From contig JABAKD010000025.1 of the NCBI GenBank assembly GCA_012845835.1, forward strand, positions 22,456,923 to 22,520,922: DNA of 64,000 bases. Direction: 5' to 3'. The notes beneath the pieces were generated by a model that had not been told where the DNA came from, did not search any database, and saw only the letters and a list, made by a program, of their open reading frames with translations. This document shows, piece after piece, positions 1-11,517 of this stretch (the stretch's first letter is position 1; each line of letters starts with the position of its first letter). Both the position numbers and the translations under genes were made by a program. This stretch comes from Undaria pinnatifida (taxonomy: Eukaryota > Sar > Phaeophyceae > Laminariales > Alariaceae).

Positions 1-214
1 AGGGACTCAATTGAGGAGAGTATGGCATCGACAGTGTGCATGTAGCAGCGCCGGGCGCACGAGGCAGGCGAGGCGGCTGCGGTAGGGCATGGCCCCGAAT
101 CATGATGATCGGAAGTCTCGGACCCACTTGTACATACACAGCATTACACTAATAGCCGCATTGCCGAACGTTCCCCCAGTACTCGTCGACTGTTGGCAAG
201 ACCGAACCCGACAC

Positions 215-368
215 GTATTCGGACAGAGTGTATTCACCTACGGGGTAATTAGGGTCACCTTGTACCCTCGCATTCGTGTCTGCGAGACCCTGTATTCGGA
301 CAGCGTATATTCACCCACGGGGTAATGAGGGTCACTTTATAGATTCGCATTCGTGGCTGCGAGACCCT
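215..368. repeat. 77-bp tandem duplication
   Basis: Two head-to-tail units (215-291 and 292-368) both start with GTATTCGGACAG and end with TGCGAGACCCT. They differ at roughly ten positions. No coding signal is convincing here. Confidence 0.85.
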
Positions 369-1512
369 GCGGTCGTCCGTTTTGAATTTGCCACAAACCC
401 GCCCCTGGGGGACTCTCAGGGGTTGGCTTTCGCCTTCAGTTGTGAGGGCAACATCATTTGAAACCCTCTTTTGCCCACATCGGTGTATAGTCGAGGGACG
501 TGCGGTTCTAGCATCGTCTCGAGTCAAGTCGCCAAGGGTGTAGGACAATGGTTATACCTACAGCGTTTGTTTTCGTCAGGTGCCATATTGGCGAGGTACC
601 GTAAGAATTTGCTCAAGTTCTGAATGGCCGGTTGACTTGCTGATATTAGTGGGGCTGTGAAAGACGTCGCGGGAACATTTAAGTGGGTCCATTGCTGCCA
701 TGCCGTTTAATTCCAATTCGACTGTGATTCGGTGGCATTTCTATTGCTAGTCGCTGATGATACACAAAACATGATGTATGTTTTCATATCGTAGATCGCA
801 GAGTGTGTGGTGAGAGAAGGCATGGGTAACAATTGGAAAAGGCAGAAAAGGAGTCAATTTTTATACGGCACTGCCATCGCGGAAGGCTCCACCGGGTCGA
901 TCGCAGGTGAAGGTCCTTATATATTGCATGTTTTCGTGTCCGAGTCTTGTTGAGCAGAGTTTTACGTGGCTGTGGGGTGATCGTCACGGAGCTCGAGGAG
1001 TCGGAAGATAATTTAGACGGGACTGCAGTATCATCATGAATGGCTCAGCCGGGTCTGTTGTAGTTGAGCGGGGACGGTGTTTTTATTTTGTGCGCTTGTG
1101 TTCTGACACAGGAATCTATATTCGATGATGAGCGATTGATACAGAGAGGAAGGAGTTGAAGGGGGACTCACGGGGTACAGCTAAAGTACCATTTGGGAAC
1201 GCTGATTTAAGACAATCGATCGAGCGTATGGGTTGTGATTTGTGATTCATGTTTGAGTCACCGGACAAAAAGCCGTCGGGTATGATGAGCTATCGGTACT
1301 GAAAATCGGAGTAAGAGGACAACATGAGAGGTTCAGCAGTGTAATCATGAAGGGCTCCGCCCGATCGACACCAGTTGAATAGATGTCTGGTTAAGTTTCG
1401 ATCATCGGGCGCATTGGTGGATTATAATCAAGGGTCGGTACCGGTAAGCGGAGTTGGAGAAGGAATCTAGTAGTAGCACTGCAGTGCTCCGTTATTTTCG
1501 GGGTTCTGTGTT
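369..1512. other. No gene seen; degenerate short repeats
   Basis: I see no supported gene. A loosely conserved block, of the type CAGT.TCATCATGAA.GGCTC followed by GGGTCGAT.., recurs near 870, 1025 and 1337. It may be what is left of an old repeat family. Confidence 0.5.
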
Positions 1513-1812
1513 GGGTCGATCCACGGCAGTATGTAAAGGAGATCCAGGCTGCAGCGGGGGATATCATTTTTTTTCTTTTGTAGTAGCTCGGGACTGCTCG
1601 CGCGAGTGATCCCCTGTTCTTTGGCGGTGCAAAGCTGTCGTGCTGTTGTTGTAAAAATGCGATATGGATCCGCAATGGAGTGATACCCTACCCAGCGCCG
1701 ACGAATGACGTAAACTATGTTATCTCGAAAGATACAGATTGGTCACTCGTGCGAGTGTCGCCAACCCGGCGGAGAAAGACACAGGGGTACCTCTTCTGCC
1801 GTAGTCTCGGTC
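1513..1812 (+). mobile_element. Diverged copy of the GACC-type MITE
   Basis: This region aligns along its length with the MITE at 30276-30544, in the same orientation. Both ends keep traces of the inverted repeat (CCACGGCAG on the left, CTGCCGTAGTCTCGGTC on the right). The two internal palindromes built on CTCGCGCGAG and CTCGTGCGAG are still recognisable. Divergence is high, so this is an old copy. Confidence 0.6.
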
Positions 1813-3053
1813 TGTGAGAGATAGAGGAGATAGTCTACAGGGCTAGCGGAGTGCGGCAATATGAAGTGTTGGTTGGCCACAGCACAATGCACGGGCATGT
1901 ACGGTATGCACGACGGAAAAAAAAATGTACGAAGCATTGATGCTTGGATACATGGGTACATGCATGAGACCGTTGTGGACAAAACCAATCACGATAACCA
2001 TGTGCATGTACAGTATACTTATGTGACAATCTGCCAAAAGTCGAGGAATCGTGGGAGGGAGTATTCTTCGATGAGATGCGCGTAAAGGCCGTGTGTATTG
2101 CGACGACCGCGCGCCCAGTAACGGACAGGCCTTTTTTTTTTTTTTTTATGTTGCCATAAGTCCACCCGAATCCGTCGTCAGCAGGCAGTCCCTGGGACAC
2201 TTTCTACCTGCCGCGAGCGGTATATGGCACATGTCGGATAACTGAAATGTTCAAAAGCAACTCCCCAGTCGCGCACTCAAACCTGACGAATACCTTCTAT
2301 CTAGTAACGTTGTATTCGATGGCAGGTTGTGAGCTCTTGCTGAATCTCCGGTGAACACCTATTTCAGGTTATCTTCCCCTGGTAGACGCTGCATATGTCG
2401 GGGAGAAAGGAACCCCCGCTTCCCCCGCCCCAGGTCGCCTTTTCTTATGGGCGCGTTTTATGTGCATTGCATGCCAGTGCTATCTGTATAAAGGATGCTG
2501 GCTACATCACCACGCGATTGAAGGTGTTGACACACACAGCAAGCAACGCGTGTCCATGTGGAGACTTCCTCTGACTGGCTCTATACATGTTCTTCCGATC
2601 CTCTCTTTTTGTTTCTGTTTTAACGTGCGCGGGAGGCTGGGGATACCCTGGGCGGCCTTTTCGACAAGGTTTAGTCACAGGCTTCGACAATTCCCCGCCC
2701 CTACACGTGCGGTACTAATTGTGCTACCGCGCATATATTGTCAGCTTTCGCGTTACCGCATAATTATCCCATTTCATCGATATTTTTTGTACCGTGCTCT
2801 CGGACGTTAAGCGGCGGAAGAAGGAACCGAAAGGTGCGTTTGGAGGTGACAACACCAGCCGAGATTATAACCCCAGCGCAACCGCAGCCAGGATGACAGT
2901 CTATCGTGGAATAGCCTTATCCGTGTTACTCTGCAGTCAACCTCGCTGTCTGATCTGTACCGTCTCTGTCGAAGGGGGAAATCGATTGGAATAAGTTGAA
3001 CTGGTATGACTACGTTTGCAGTTAAACTCCCGCACATCTATGTTGCACATCTA
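1813..3053. other. No gene seen
   Basis: No supported gene or named repeat. A 15-base T run lies near 2133, and short open frames look random. Confidence 0.4.
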
Positions 3054-3205
3054 TGTTGAGGTATTAGTGGGGGTTATTCCGTTTGACCACTTGTAAACGG
3101 TTAACCAATAGCTTACCCAAACTAAACCTTATAACACTCCCCCCCCATGAAATGGCGGGATGGTAGGTAGGCCGGATATATGGGCAGACCAGGTAGTACG
3201 CATAA
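3054..3205 (-). mobile_element. 3' part of a TRIM element: LTR, polypurine tract and part of the interior
   Basis: Read on the minus strand, 3205-3137 matches the interior of the complete TRIM at 30742-31126, including its G-rich polypurine tract. Bases 3136-3054 match its LTR, from TGTTATAAGG to CTCAACA. The 5' LTR and primer-binding site are absent. A 14-base direct repeat (ACATCTATGTTG) lies immediately outside the LTR end. Confidence 0.8.
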
Positions 3206-3616
3206 TACGTAGCAGGTACACCAGGTATTATATTTGACTATTAGACTAATCAAAAAGTACGATTTGTTTTTAGGCGTGAACTCTCCGCTTATGTTCAAAG
3301 TTTCCATGAATCCCGGAAGCGTACACCGTCTTCTAGTGTATGTACGATGCAGAGCAGGGAACCTACTAAAAAGAAGATCACTGGGAAATCCAGGTTGAGA
3401 ATTCTCGAAAATTTATTTAAGACTCGACGCTGATCGTCCGCTGCAACATAAGAAAGGACATTGTGATCACCTGGATCGAGGCTTGGATGCCTTTGGGTCA
3501 CGCTGCTGGGTCAATTTTCAAAAACAGAATAGGAGCCAGATTCGATGTCACAGCTGAAGTGTATTTTTATTTTTATTATATTTCGGCCCGCTGAAAATAT
3601 GAAAGAGCTGTTCGGA

Positions 3617-4035
3617 AAACATGCACGTATTAAGATCACTGTTGAACGCGTGCACTCCGTCCAAGCGCGGTTATTTCAATGATCGCGGAAGAGAGCAGCT
3701 AGTTGTAGAATATATCACACTACCACCAAATGCACACAGGGGATAGTATCTGATTCTCAAAGGACCCCATACAAATCACACGGGCCGTACCGTTCTGTCA
3801 TAGACCCTCGCACACACATACACGAGTGACCCGGTCCTTATTGTCACGGACTCCCCTCGGCCATATATACGTGGCAGTATCATTCCATCAAGCCCGGGTC
3901 GTGTCATTAACATCACCGACTGGCTCGTGTGCGGCAATCTTCAATTCAAGAACACTCAAACGTTTCCCAAGAACGCGTCCACAAAATAAAAGAAACCCCA
4001 ATATCCGAAGACTAGCATCGGAAACCGAAGTACAA
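3617..4035 (+). repeat. Dispersed ~400-bp repeat D1, copy 1
   Basis: It matches 12471-12873 in the same orientation over its full length, at an estimated 80% identity. Conserved blocks include GATCGCGGAAGAGAGCAGCTA and the segment around CGGACTCCCCTCGGCC. There are no obvious terminal inverted repeats and no open reading frame shared by both copies. The repeat class is unknown. Confidence 0.8.
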
Positions 4036-4338
4036 CGAACAGCTCCCCTACTCGATGCAAGATACGAAAGGTCTCAAACAACCCAGCACAGATGACCAGA
4101 TTAAATGGCACATCCCAAATGCCATGGACAAAGCTAGTGCCAGCAGAGTAAAACGACAATCCCGATTCTATCGCTAACAATTGCCAAGGTAAAACGGCAA
4201 TTCGAATACCAATATTATTATCAGGAAATCGTACCCTTTATTGATAGGTAATCTCCTAACTGAAGCTTGTGGAGTGAACCTTTGTTACAACCGATGTCCC
4301 CTTTCACCGTCGTGCTTATTTTTTTATTCATTTATTTT

Positions 4339-4412
4339 TTTTATCCTCCGGCGGATGGGGAAAAATAAAGCTTTAGCTCACCACACTTCCGCGTATTTTC
4401 ATACGCGTCGTG
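4339..4412 (+). repeat. Short dispersed repeat, copy 1
   Basis: About 75 bp containing ATCCTCCGGCGGATGGGGAA and TTCATACGCGTCGTG. It recurs nearly unchanged at 46479-46556. It may be the end of an unrecognised element. Confidence 0.75.
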
Positions 4413-4459
4413 CTTATCAGCACCATTAAATGCGTGGACTATACGCGAATGCACCAATA

Positions 4460-5612
4460 CAGTCGTCCCCGCTTTAAAGACGCTCGGCTTAAGTCAACTC
4501 CCCGCTATAAAGACGACATTTTTTACAGAACCATGGTGGCCCGCAGATAGGACATACAGTAGGTGGGTGTCGTTTTTTCTCCAATTCCATTCCACGGCCC
4601 CCCCAAAATTCATCTCGCGAAGCTGCTCAGACAGCGGTCTGCTGCTTTCGACGCTGCTACCTGTGGGTATCGAGAGATTCCTCCCGTCTACTGGCGGGTC
4701 GTCTGCCGCCGGCTCGAGGCCGTGTGGTGAACCAACGTGCACGACAAAGTCTATGCTTGTGTCATCGATTCATGAGTGCCCTTGCGGGCGACCCATGCAC
4801 GCGTATTGCGGTCGCGAATCGCTATTCCTTCTTTCGAGAACCGTTCATTCGTTTACACATGAAACTCAAGCCAAGCGTAGAGCGAAGGGGAGGGGTGAGG
4901 TGCAGTCCACCCTTCGTGATGCATGGAAGTCGTAGTTTGGGAATGCCGTTCTTTGGGCTAAGGTCGCTGGTGCGATCTGTGATTTTGCTTCGCTCGGCAA
5001 ACATGTTTCATGCTCTGTGTGGATTCGGTTTTTAAAACTGCAGTGGAGTGAGCTCTCTTTGTTTCAGCGTTGTGTGTGTTTCGTGCTTCATGGTGTTATT
5101 TTTCCCCTGTACTCGAGCTGTGTGGTTTCGGGCGCAGGTGGCTCTCTGGTTGGTACGTGACGTTGAAACGGCAGTACGCATATTTTTCATTTGGTGACTA
5201 CATCAAGCGTAGGCTTCAGAGGAGTGATTTTCAAGTGGGCCAACGAGAGACTAAATGTACTCGAATACAGGTTCCCTTGTTTGTAAATACGAACGCAAAG
5301 CACGCGCAGTCCACACACGCAAGTAGTCTATGTGCAGCGCCAAGGTTTGTAGTTTCTCAGGTTGGCGCGGGTGGAGGTGATGTCCGCGAAAACTTAAATT
5401 CTACATACCTACAACGGCGTGGTGATTCTTTTTCGGCGTTTGCCTGTCATGCCAGTATTCCTGCTGAAATGGCGCGTCGTTTGACGTAGGTTACGTCTCC
5501 GTTGACCCCGGGGAAGGGGAGTTATTGTCCCCGGAAAGTTAAGGACGATTCCCCGGGTTAAAGACGCCCTGAAAAAAAAAAACCATGTGCGTCTTTAAAG
5601 CGGGGTCGACTG
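4460..5612. mobile_element. Non-autonomous Tc1/mariner- or pogo-like DNA transposon
   Basis: The ends are inverted: CAGTCGTCCCCGCTTTAAAG on the left, and on the right (reverse complement) CAGTCGACCCCGCTTTAAAG, 19 of 20 identical. A second, looser inverted block rich in TAAAGACG follows on each side. The left end is preceded by TA, the target of Tc1/mariner/pogo elements. The right side has CA, so a TA duplication would need one mutation. Interior frames (for example 4724-5035 plus and 5070-5489 plus) show no transposase motifs, so the element looks non-autonomous. Family assignment rests on end sequence and target only. Confidence 0.6.
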
Positions 5613-5676
5613 CATATTGAATGCCCAGGTAAAAAAGCAACCCCAATCAATACCAAATGTCTCAATATAGTCTAAG

Positions 5677-6118
5677 TGTTATGGAAATGTTAACACATAG
5701 CCATTTTGAGTCAATATTCAAAGTAGCACTGCTCTTGTGTATCGTAGATCTCATATGTGTCGGTTCGAGTGTAAAGTACGTATGTGTGCGGAGGAATTAC
5801 TTCCGTAGGATTCTCCGCTTGATATCCAGGTGGCACATTCTCTCGTGTGGCTCTCTCTAGTTGATCATTTCCGGATCATAGTTGTCCTCGTCATCTCTGG
5901 GAAGAAGCCGTCGTCTGGGATCCTGCAACCCTGCGGTTCATATCTGTGTGTATTGGCCAAATTAAGCGCCACCCTTGTACTATTTAACTTCTTGTATACA
6001 TCTCGGAAGCACTTTGTCTTCCAGGTTATCCTCTCTGCACCGTGCCGTCACCTCGACTAACGTCGACGGCACAGCCTCTCAAACCACCGTGCCAGGGTGT
6101 CACACATCATCCATGACA
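5677..6118 (+). repeat. 5' LTR (442 bp)
   Basis: It begins TGTTATGG and ends ATGACA. It matches 7892-8313 with several small indels, for example an extra TGGCACATTCTC segment near 5830. It contains the palindromic block AACGTCGACGGCACAG. Confidence 0.8.
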
Positions 6119-7236
6119 GGTTATGAGCCTCGTGTGTGTTAGTGGGGGCCTGCGGTGACTGCGCGTCTGCTGCTATTGCCGAGTGCTGTGGAGAGCACAC
6201 CCGTCTTCCAGGATTTGGATATTTTTGGATTATCCAGGATTTTTATATTTTTTCTACTTTTCCGCGGGGAGCTATTGCCGGAGTCTGCTTTCTGCTGGAG
6301 GCCACACTGAACTAACCCGCTTTCTTACTGGGCCCGGCCTGATCACCTGAGCTCTCGGCTGCACTTTCGGTACGCTACTGTTTTGTGTAAAGCATTCGGA
6401 AGCACAACTTCTAGGCGCTGATTTCGGTCGGCGAATAGGGTTGTGCAGAATGTTATTTCTGCGCGCGGCGCACCGCTCTCGGTGTTCTCTGTGTCTGTAA
6501 TTGGCGGCGCGTGGTTCTCTCGCGAGGCGTAGTCTATCCAAGATATCTTCCACGTACCGAGTTGCCGGCTTGGTAGCGTTTGTAGGCTGAGGATACGACT
6601 GCTAGCTGGTAGCCGCCTGCTGCTGCCGCTACACCTACATGACCCGCTCAGGTGAAATTGCCTGCGCGTTATGGTGTACGCGAGGTATACCTGCGCGTGG
6701 TAGTATACGCGAGTTAGATCTGTCCAAGATATCTTCCTTGTGCTGTTTTTTCGATCGGTGCGTGTGTAGGCTGAGGATCTGACCGGGCTTGTTTGCATCC
6801 GTACAGCAGCGAAGCGTCTACGCTGCAAGACGCCTAGCACGTCTCAGCAGAGCATCTGACCCGTGTACCTGCAGGACGAGGCCGGAGCTGGCTACTCCGT
6901 CGTCTCAACCCTGCAGTTCCGCCACCAGTGGTTGGTCATAAGCTGTTCTCGACGGGGCGCAGTGGTCTGGGCGGAAGCTGGATAGCTAACGCCCGACGTG
7001 GGTCGTGAGCTACGGAGTTGCGACCTGAACTAAGCCTACCCCTGTGAAGCATTGCATCGTATCCTTCTTAAGCGCGTCGACCCTTTTCAGGCTCTCGGGG
7101 CGTCGTACGTGTTCCGAAACCCTGACCGCGCCCGGGAGTGTGACCCTGGCTTTCAGCGATGGCGGAATCATAAACCTCCGGGCTCCACCGCATGCCGGAC
7201 GCCGTTGGGATCATCTCGGGGCAGTAGAGCTTTCGC

Positions 7237-7506
7237 GTGTGGGAGACAAAACTCCGGAACGTAGTTAACCTCTCCGCGCCGGATCTTAAGCCCATCCTAG
7301 CCGAGGCCGAGAGCCCAGCGGAACCTGAGCCGGACGAGAGAGATAGGGCCAAGTGGGACCAGGCTAACAGTTTCCTGTTCCCCCTCCTCTTATTTGTCAC
7401 CTCCGGGTCTACACACGCCACCGTCCTTACGCACGAAGAGGCGGCGGGTGGAATGACGGCCTGTAAGGCGGTCAACGAGCGTTTCGATGCTCACACCCTG
7501 GTGTAG
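7237..7506 (+). pseudogene. gag-like polyprotein fragment
   Basis: The frame reads about 90 codons to a TAG at 7504. It shows the pattern RDRAKWDQAN....SGSTHATVL...GGMTACKAVNERFDA, which resembles the middle of the capsid region of copia-type gag proteins: a conserved Trp/Asn, a segment with small residues, then a helix ending in a phenylalanine-aspartate pair. Upstream frames (7044-7268) do not join cleanly, and no zinc knuckle follows. It lies inside the LTR pair 5677-8313 on the same strand, which supports the call. It is probably a relic rather than an expressed gene. I recognise the pattern by eye only. Confidence 0.45.
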
Positions 7507-7891
7507 CTCGGGTCCCCAAGCAGCCAGGTCACACTGCACGGCGTAACCATGGGCGGAGTTCAGCCCATCAACAAGTTCAACTAGTCGTGTTATATGTTTT
7601 GTGTTTGTTTTGAATCTGTTCTGTTTGTGCGAATTAACTTGCCCTTTCTGTAATCGACGTTCGGTCTCGCACCACCACTGGTTGAACGAGTCATGTAAGA
7701 TTGGAAGTCATGGTAGTCTGGTTTGTGCAGTAGCAGGTACTCTTTAGCGCGCGCATGAATGTATTGTTGCACGTATAGGAACTAAACATCACGTGGTACT
7801 TTACTGGTTAAAACGCATGAAACGAAACTACTTGCACAAATTAGTTATCATCAGTTTGGTACGAGTTAGAGCAACTTCTATCGAGGGGAAG

Positions 7892-8313
7892 TGTTATGGA
7901 AAAGTTAATACATAGCCATTATGAGTTAATGTTCAGTAGCACTGCTCTTGTGTATCGTAGATCTCATATGTGTCGGTTCGATTGTAACGTACGTATGTGT
8001 GCGGAGGAATTACTTCCGTAGGGTTTTACGCTTGATATCCAGGTGGCTCTCTCTTGTTGATCATTTCCGGATCATAGCTGTCCTGGTCATCTTTGGGAAG
8101 CAGCCGTTGTCTTGGCTCCTGCAACTCTGCAGTTTATAGCTGTATGTATTGGCCAAATTAAGTGCCACCGTTGTACTCTTCAACATATTCTCTACATTTG
8201 GGAAGCCCTTCGTCTTCCAGTCTATCCTCTCGCACCGTGCCATCACCTCGACTAACGTCGACGGCACAGCCTCTCGAATCACCGTGCCAGGGTATCACTC
8301 ATTATCCATGACA
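7892..8313 (+). repeat. 3' LTR (422 bp)
   Basis: It begins TGTTATGGAAAAG directly after the purine tract GAGGGGAAG and ends CCATGACA. It is the second copy of 5677-6118. Confidence 0.8.
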
Positions 8314-9094
8314 ATACGGTTCAGCATAAATCTCTCATATGAAATAAGACAGTAACTACGGGAAGGGAAGAATCCAACAAGGGAAAATCTGTTGGGAAAA
8401 CCTTCAAAGAAAAACACTAAAACCGCCTTGATATGAAACAACATCGCCCAATATCATCGCCCCCCCCCCTGCTTTGTACTCTGTAGGAAAGAGCAAATAA
8501 CAGCACGCCTCCGATAGAAAAACAACTCGAATCCAACTCTAGCAGCTGCCCTGATATATTGTCCCCAAGAGCGAATGCAACGCGAACGGTAAAACGCCGC
8601 CATGTGCAACGGTTTGGTGAGATAATCAGCATGATACTGTGCGGACTCACGTGGAAAATTTCAAATCAGCATACCGATCGCTCAAATCATGTCTCTGTAT
8701 ACAGGCACTTCGCTAATTATTGATAGACACCGTACCACACATTTGATATCTGGTCGTAAGTATATCGCATGCCGTGTCGGGAAACATGCCAATTCGCGAT
8801 AAGGTCAGTCGCCCTAGAACTCGCGTTAAATCACAGCCCAGTTAGCAACGGGACTCTTGGGGCGCTCCTGCCATTGGAGAGGGTCATATCTTCCCTGGCA
8901 GCGTATCACACACATACTCTCGGTTGCTATGTACGTCACGAATTCATTGGATGCCGTGCACGTCGAGTAATAATGCAACCACTCTTGCTCGGCAATCAGT
9001 ATCCACTTAACTTGCGCGTATCTCTAACACATCCCTAATCCATGACGCAAAATTCCATAATTTACGGTGGAAAATCTCTGTGCCCGTGCGAGTA
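8314..9094. other. No gene seen
   Basis: No supported gene. A 10-base C run occurs near 8460. Open frames are short and show no recognisable protein pattern. Confidence 0.4.
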
Positions 9095-9411
9095 CAATCG
9101 ACCCCCTGTACGTATCCTACCGGTCGCCCCGGTGGCGTATCAGGTTATCCTCGAGCCTGGTATAGGTCAGTTTCGTGAGTTTGAGCCCCGCCGAGTGCAT
9201 ACTCGCAGAAATTCGTTGGGACATTTTTCTTGTGCACAAATTGACTTGCAGAAAGCGCGAGAGCGTGAATTAGCTACACTCGATGAAAAATCGACGAGCC
9301 GTGGGATTGCTGAACCCTATGCGCGATAAACATTGAAGGCAAGAACCGGGGGGGGGGAAAGGGACGACACCTGTGACCACGGCTTGTCCAGAAGCTGGAA
9401 AATAAGAGTGT
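9095..9411 (+). repeat. tRNA-derived SINE-like repeat S1, copy 1
   Basis: It is the inverted copy of 43109-43410. Conserved blocks are CCGGTCGCCCCGGTGGCGTA, TATAGGTCAGTTTCGTGAG, GGATTGCTGAACCCTATGC and CTTGTCCAGAAGCTGGAA. GAGTTTGAGCCCCGCC near 9180 resembles a mutated RNA polymerase III B box (tRNA T-arm). The A box is clearer in the other copy. The 3' end runs directly into the GAA array at 9412. Confidence 0.65.
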
Positions 9412-10013
9412 GAAAAAGAAGAAAAAGAAGAAGAAGAAGAAGAAGAAGAAGAAGAAGAAGAAGAAGAAGAAGAAGAAGAAGAAGAAGAAGAAGAAGAAGA
9501 AGAAGAAGAAGAAGAAGAAGAAGAAGAAGAAGAAGAAGAAGAAGAAGAAGAAGAAGAAGAAGAAGAAGAAGAAGAAGAAGAAGAAGAAGAAGAAGAAGAA
9601 GAAGAAGAAGAAGAAGAAGAAGAAGAAGAAGAAGAAGAAGAAGAAGAAGAAGAAGAAGAAGAAGAAGAAGAAGAAGAAGAAGAAGAAGAAGAAGAAGAAG
9701 AGAAGAAGAAGAAGAAGAAGAAGAAGAAGAAGAAGAAGAAGAAGAAGAAGAAGAAGAAGAAGAAGAAGAAGAAGAAGAAGAAGAAGAAGAAGAAGAAGAA
9801 GAAGAAGAAGAAGAAGAAGAAGAAGAAGAAGAAGAAGAAGAAGAAGAGAAGAAGAAGAAGAAGAAGAAGAAGAAGAAGAAGAAGAAGAAGAAGAAGAAGA
9901 AGAAGAAGAAGAAGAAGAAGAAGAAGAAGAAGAAGAAGAAGAAGAAGAAGAAGAAGAAGAAGAAGAAGAAGAAGAAGAAGAAGAAGAAGAAGAAGAAGAA
10001 GAAGAAGAAGAAG
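9412..10013 (+). repeat. Very long GAA/TTC trinucleotide array
   Basis: Close to 200 near-perfect AAG units. Two 1-bp phase breaks occur near 9701 and 9846, and AAAAAG irregularities occur at the left edge. Apparent open frames across it (poly-Lys/Arg/Glu, or on the other strand poly-Leu/Ser/Phe) follow from the repeat alone and are not genes. Confidence 0.97.
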
Positions 10014-11517
10014 GCGTACTTGGCACATTTCCTTGGTCGCAGCGGACGCCGAATGAGCATTCACCCCGCCTCTTTTGCCCCGCGAAAACGATGCGACCAG
10101 CTACAGTAATTTCAGTCACCTATGGTACGGTAAATCAAGAAGGGAAACATCGTGTTGGCATGACAGCTCGAACACAACACCCAGAAAGCCAAAAATCAAA
10201 ATCCCAACTCAGTCAAATCGGCAACCAGAACTAGTACCCATGTCTGCTGTCACGACAACAAATTGGGATTCTATCATCCAGAGACTCCCAGCGAAAACGA
10301 ACAAATATCATGCTAACATCGCGTTTCGCCGACTGGAACGACCCAAATAATCGGTCAACCCTGAAAATCGAAGCATAACATGTGCCTGGTACCTGGTACA
10401 GGTTTGGATGAAAATTTACATCAGGCATCCAGCATAAGATTATGCAACAGTTCAACATCGTTGTCTTGTCCTCCTTCATGTGATATTTCAAAGATGTCGC
10501 CCATTACAGTAAACCACGTGAGGACTTGAAAGGCACGAGACTTCACGATGAATATCAGGTACCAGGCACGTGGTACGCTGCTCTTCCTCTGCTGTTATCG
10601 CGGGAATTTGCATCATTACAAATGTCACATCTGTTGTATGTAGCAGAGAGTTAGGTCTCTACTGCAATAATAATAGTGTGCCGATGGGCGGGCGTCACGT
10701 AGAGGATGCTGTTGCCGCCGTTATGCCATACCATGTCTGGTACTACTGCAATACTTGTGATTAGCTCGTACCAGGTATCAGATAATGCTAAATACTTGGT
10801 ACGTACTAGCAGCAATCGTGATCTGCCATAATAAGAAGCATCATACCGCTGAATCTCCAGGTATCCCACCAACCGCAAAAAGAAGTACACGTACTGCAAC
10901 TCGTACCTGGTATCATGTTATACGTACTACTACTTTAATACCAGGTAGGAAATACGTCACGAGCAACGTCAATCGGTAGTCGCATGCCCTCATATGATAC
11001 GTTGTACGACAATTAAAGAGCAAGCGACCCTACGTCCTTCATTTCATATACACTAAATTGTGTACTTTTGTACGTCTGCGAGTAGAGTCATGATATCAAA
11101 ATCCTCACCTCATTATTCTGCAACCTGACGAAAAACAACGTCAAATGTTGGCATGTACCACAGGGAAGCACAACAACAAAACAAATTCCAACCCACCACC
11201 ATACCAACATATTCAATAATCAAGCGATGCTACACTCGAACATATCCTGTCTGGAGAATGTCGGTGAAGTCTTGCCACGGTCAAAGGGGAATGATGATCT
11301 TCTATGGTTCCTCCCATCCAGCCGTTTGCTGCTGCTGGTACGGCTGCTGTTGTTGCAGCTGCTACTGCTGTAAACCCCCTGCCCTTTCTCGTGTTGCTCC
11401 TCATACGCCTCCCATATCGTACCCGGTTCATTTTGCGGTCAAAGCGATGGCATGATATATATTTGGTGTACCCGGGTCAAACATATGCGTCGATGCACCA
11501 CGCTGGCCCAAGCCCCC
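10014..11517. other. No gene seen; cluster of TACCTGGTA motifs
   Basis: No supported gene. Between 10380 and 10950 the 9-mer TACCTGGTA or its complement occurs four times (10390, 10769, 10904, 10939), with several near matches such as GTACCAGGCACGTGGTAC near 10558. CTG/CAG triplets occur near 11328-11372. Confidence 0.6.

Larger units (their letters stand above)
5677..8313 (+). mobile_element. LTR retrotransposon with only a gag remnant
   Basis: Two direct repeats starting TGTTATGGAAA and ending CCATGACA flank a 1.77-kb interior. GGTTATGAGCC follows the left repeat directly and can serve as primer-binding site. The purine tract GAGGGGAAG directly precedes the right repeat. The interior holds a gag-like fragment but no protease, integrase or reverse transcriptase, so the element cannot move by itself. 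The 5 bp outside the two LTRs (CTAAG and ATACG) do not match, so no target duplication is visible. The divergence between LTRs suggests an old insertion. Confidence 0.75.

Noticed and set aside
9270-10234. Open frames of 247-281 codons encoding poly-Lys/Arg/Glu or poly-Ser/Leu/Phe
   Set aside because: They are the unavoidable translation of a stop-free GAA/TTC repeat in all frames.
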